5,494 bases of DNA from CAMBDR01 sp046597185. Lineage in GTDB: Bacteria > Pseudomonadota > Gammaproteobacteria > Burkholderiales > Burkholderiaceae_D. Both the position numbers and the translations under genes were made by a program. The stretch is taken from the NCBI GenBank assembly GCA_046597185.1, contig JBKJLF010000315.1:1-5494 (forward strand), given 5' to 3'. The notes beneath the pieces are model-generated. The model worked only from the letters and a program-made list of their open reading frames with translations. It was not told where the DNA came from and made no database searches. Positions 5,046 to 5,494 of this stretch are shown here, one piece after another; the stretch's first letter is position 1; every line of letters starts with the position of its first letter.

Positions 5046-5494
5046 TTATTTGGTGCCAAAAATCCGGTCACCCGCATCACCCAAACCGGGCACAATATAC
5101 GCATGCTCATTGAGGTGGGAATCCAGGGCTGCGGTGTACACCTTGACGTCAGGATGATTTTTTTGAAACTCGGTCACCCCTTCCGGTGCCGCCACCAAAG
5201 ACAGAAAAATAATCTGTTCATCTTGCACACCCCGGTTTTTCATGACGTTGACCGCATGCACCGCCGAGTTGCCAGTCGCCAACATTGGATCGCAAAGAAT
5301 AAAGGTACGCTCGACCAAATCGGGTAAGCGTACCAAATACTCAACAGGTAACAAGGTTTCCGGATCACGATAGACGCCAATATGCCCAACCCGCGCCGAC
5401 GGCACCAAATCCAGCAAGCCATCACTCATGCCTATGCCTGCACGCAACACTGGCACAATGGCCAGCTTACGTCCGGCGATGACGGGTGCATTCA
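5046..5494 (-). CDS. upp: Uracil phosphoribosyltransferase, C-terminal part (5' end outside window)
   Basis: Upp is a cytosolic pyrimidine-salvage enzyme that converts uracil and PRPP to UMP and pyrophosphate. The frame stays open to the right edge. About 148 C-terminal residues are visible, against roughly 208 for the full family protein. Diagnostic motifs are VPVLRAGIGM near the visible N-terminus and the PRPP-binding loop CDPMLATGNSAV. Also present are VAAPEGV, HPDVKVYTAALD and the family's characteristic end, IPGLGDAGDRIFGTK. A GTG at 5456 is an internal valine of the LRAG motif, not a start, because conserved sequence continues upstream (NAPVIAGRKLAI). It is co-directional with the kinase and 72 bases upstream of it, with no evident functional link. 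Confidence 0.97.
   Translation of the reverse strand, partial: NAPVIAGRKLAIVPVLRAGIGMSDGLLDLVPSARVGHIGVYRDPETLLPVEYLVRLPDLVERTFILCDPMLATGNSAVHAVNVMKNRGVQDEQIIFLSLVAAPEGVTEFQKNHPDVKVYTAALDSHLNEHAYIVPGLGDAGDRIFGTK

Noticed and set aside
5046..5456. upp starting at the GTG at 5456
   Set aside because: This codon is a conserved internal valine before PVLRAG, and conserved Upp sequence continues to the window edge, so the gene is partial.
1..5494. CRISPR array, tRNA, rRNA, insertion sequence or attachment site
   Set aside because: No regularly spaced repeats, cloverleaf-like segments, transposase frames or terminal inverted repeats were seen.

Overview
The window reads as ordinary chromosomal sequence from a motile Gram-negative proteobacterium. 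Three features suggest a betaproteobacterium, possibly of the Neisseriales type: the form of the cold-shock protein, a CheZ phosphatase next to CheA, and the style of the GAF-kinase/response-regulator pair. This placement is inferred from remembered family patterns, not from a search. All recognisable genes lie on the minus strand, so transcription runs from right to left.

Layout in the direction of transcription: (1) 5494-5046, the C-terminal two thirds of uracil phosphoribosyltransferase (upp), cut by the window edge. (2) 4973-3003, a soluble hybrid histidine kinase (GAF, HisKA, HATPase, two receiver domains), followed closely by a stand-alone receiver protein at 2988-2596. An AT-only hairpin with a T-run ends this unit at 2574-2549. 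(3) 2519-2174, a complete CspA-type cold-shock transcription unit: sigma-70-like promoter, leader of about 90 nt with a cold-box-like element, 67-residue protein, and a strong GC-rich terminator. (4) 2145-1746, about 400 bases without a recognisable gene. It must hold the start of the chemotaxis unit unless that is transcribed from elsewhere. It contains a perfect sigma-28 -10 octamer without a matching -35, a weak 53-codon ORF, and a 14-codon leader ORF that overlaps the cheZ start by ATGA. (5) 1745-1, cheZ and the N-terminal 268 codons of cheA, overlapping by one base (TAATG) and running off the left edge.

How the genes work together: CheA autophosphorylates and passes phosphate to a CheY that is not in this window, and CheZ removes that phosphate. 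The hybrid kinase and its small receiver look like a second, cytosolic phosphorelay with no HPt domain and no output domain in sight. The cold-shock gene sits as an independent unit between the two signalling clusters. Upp belongs to pyrimidine salvage.

I found no previously undescribed system. The points most worth a second look are the duplicated acidic helix motif in the CheZ N-terminal extension, the CheA linker that appears to lack a P2 domain, the cold-shock leader architecture, and the small overlapping ORF in front of cheZ.
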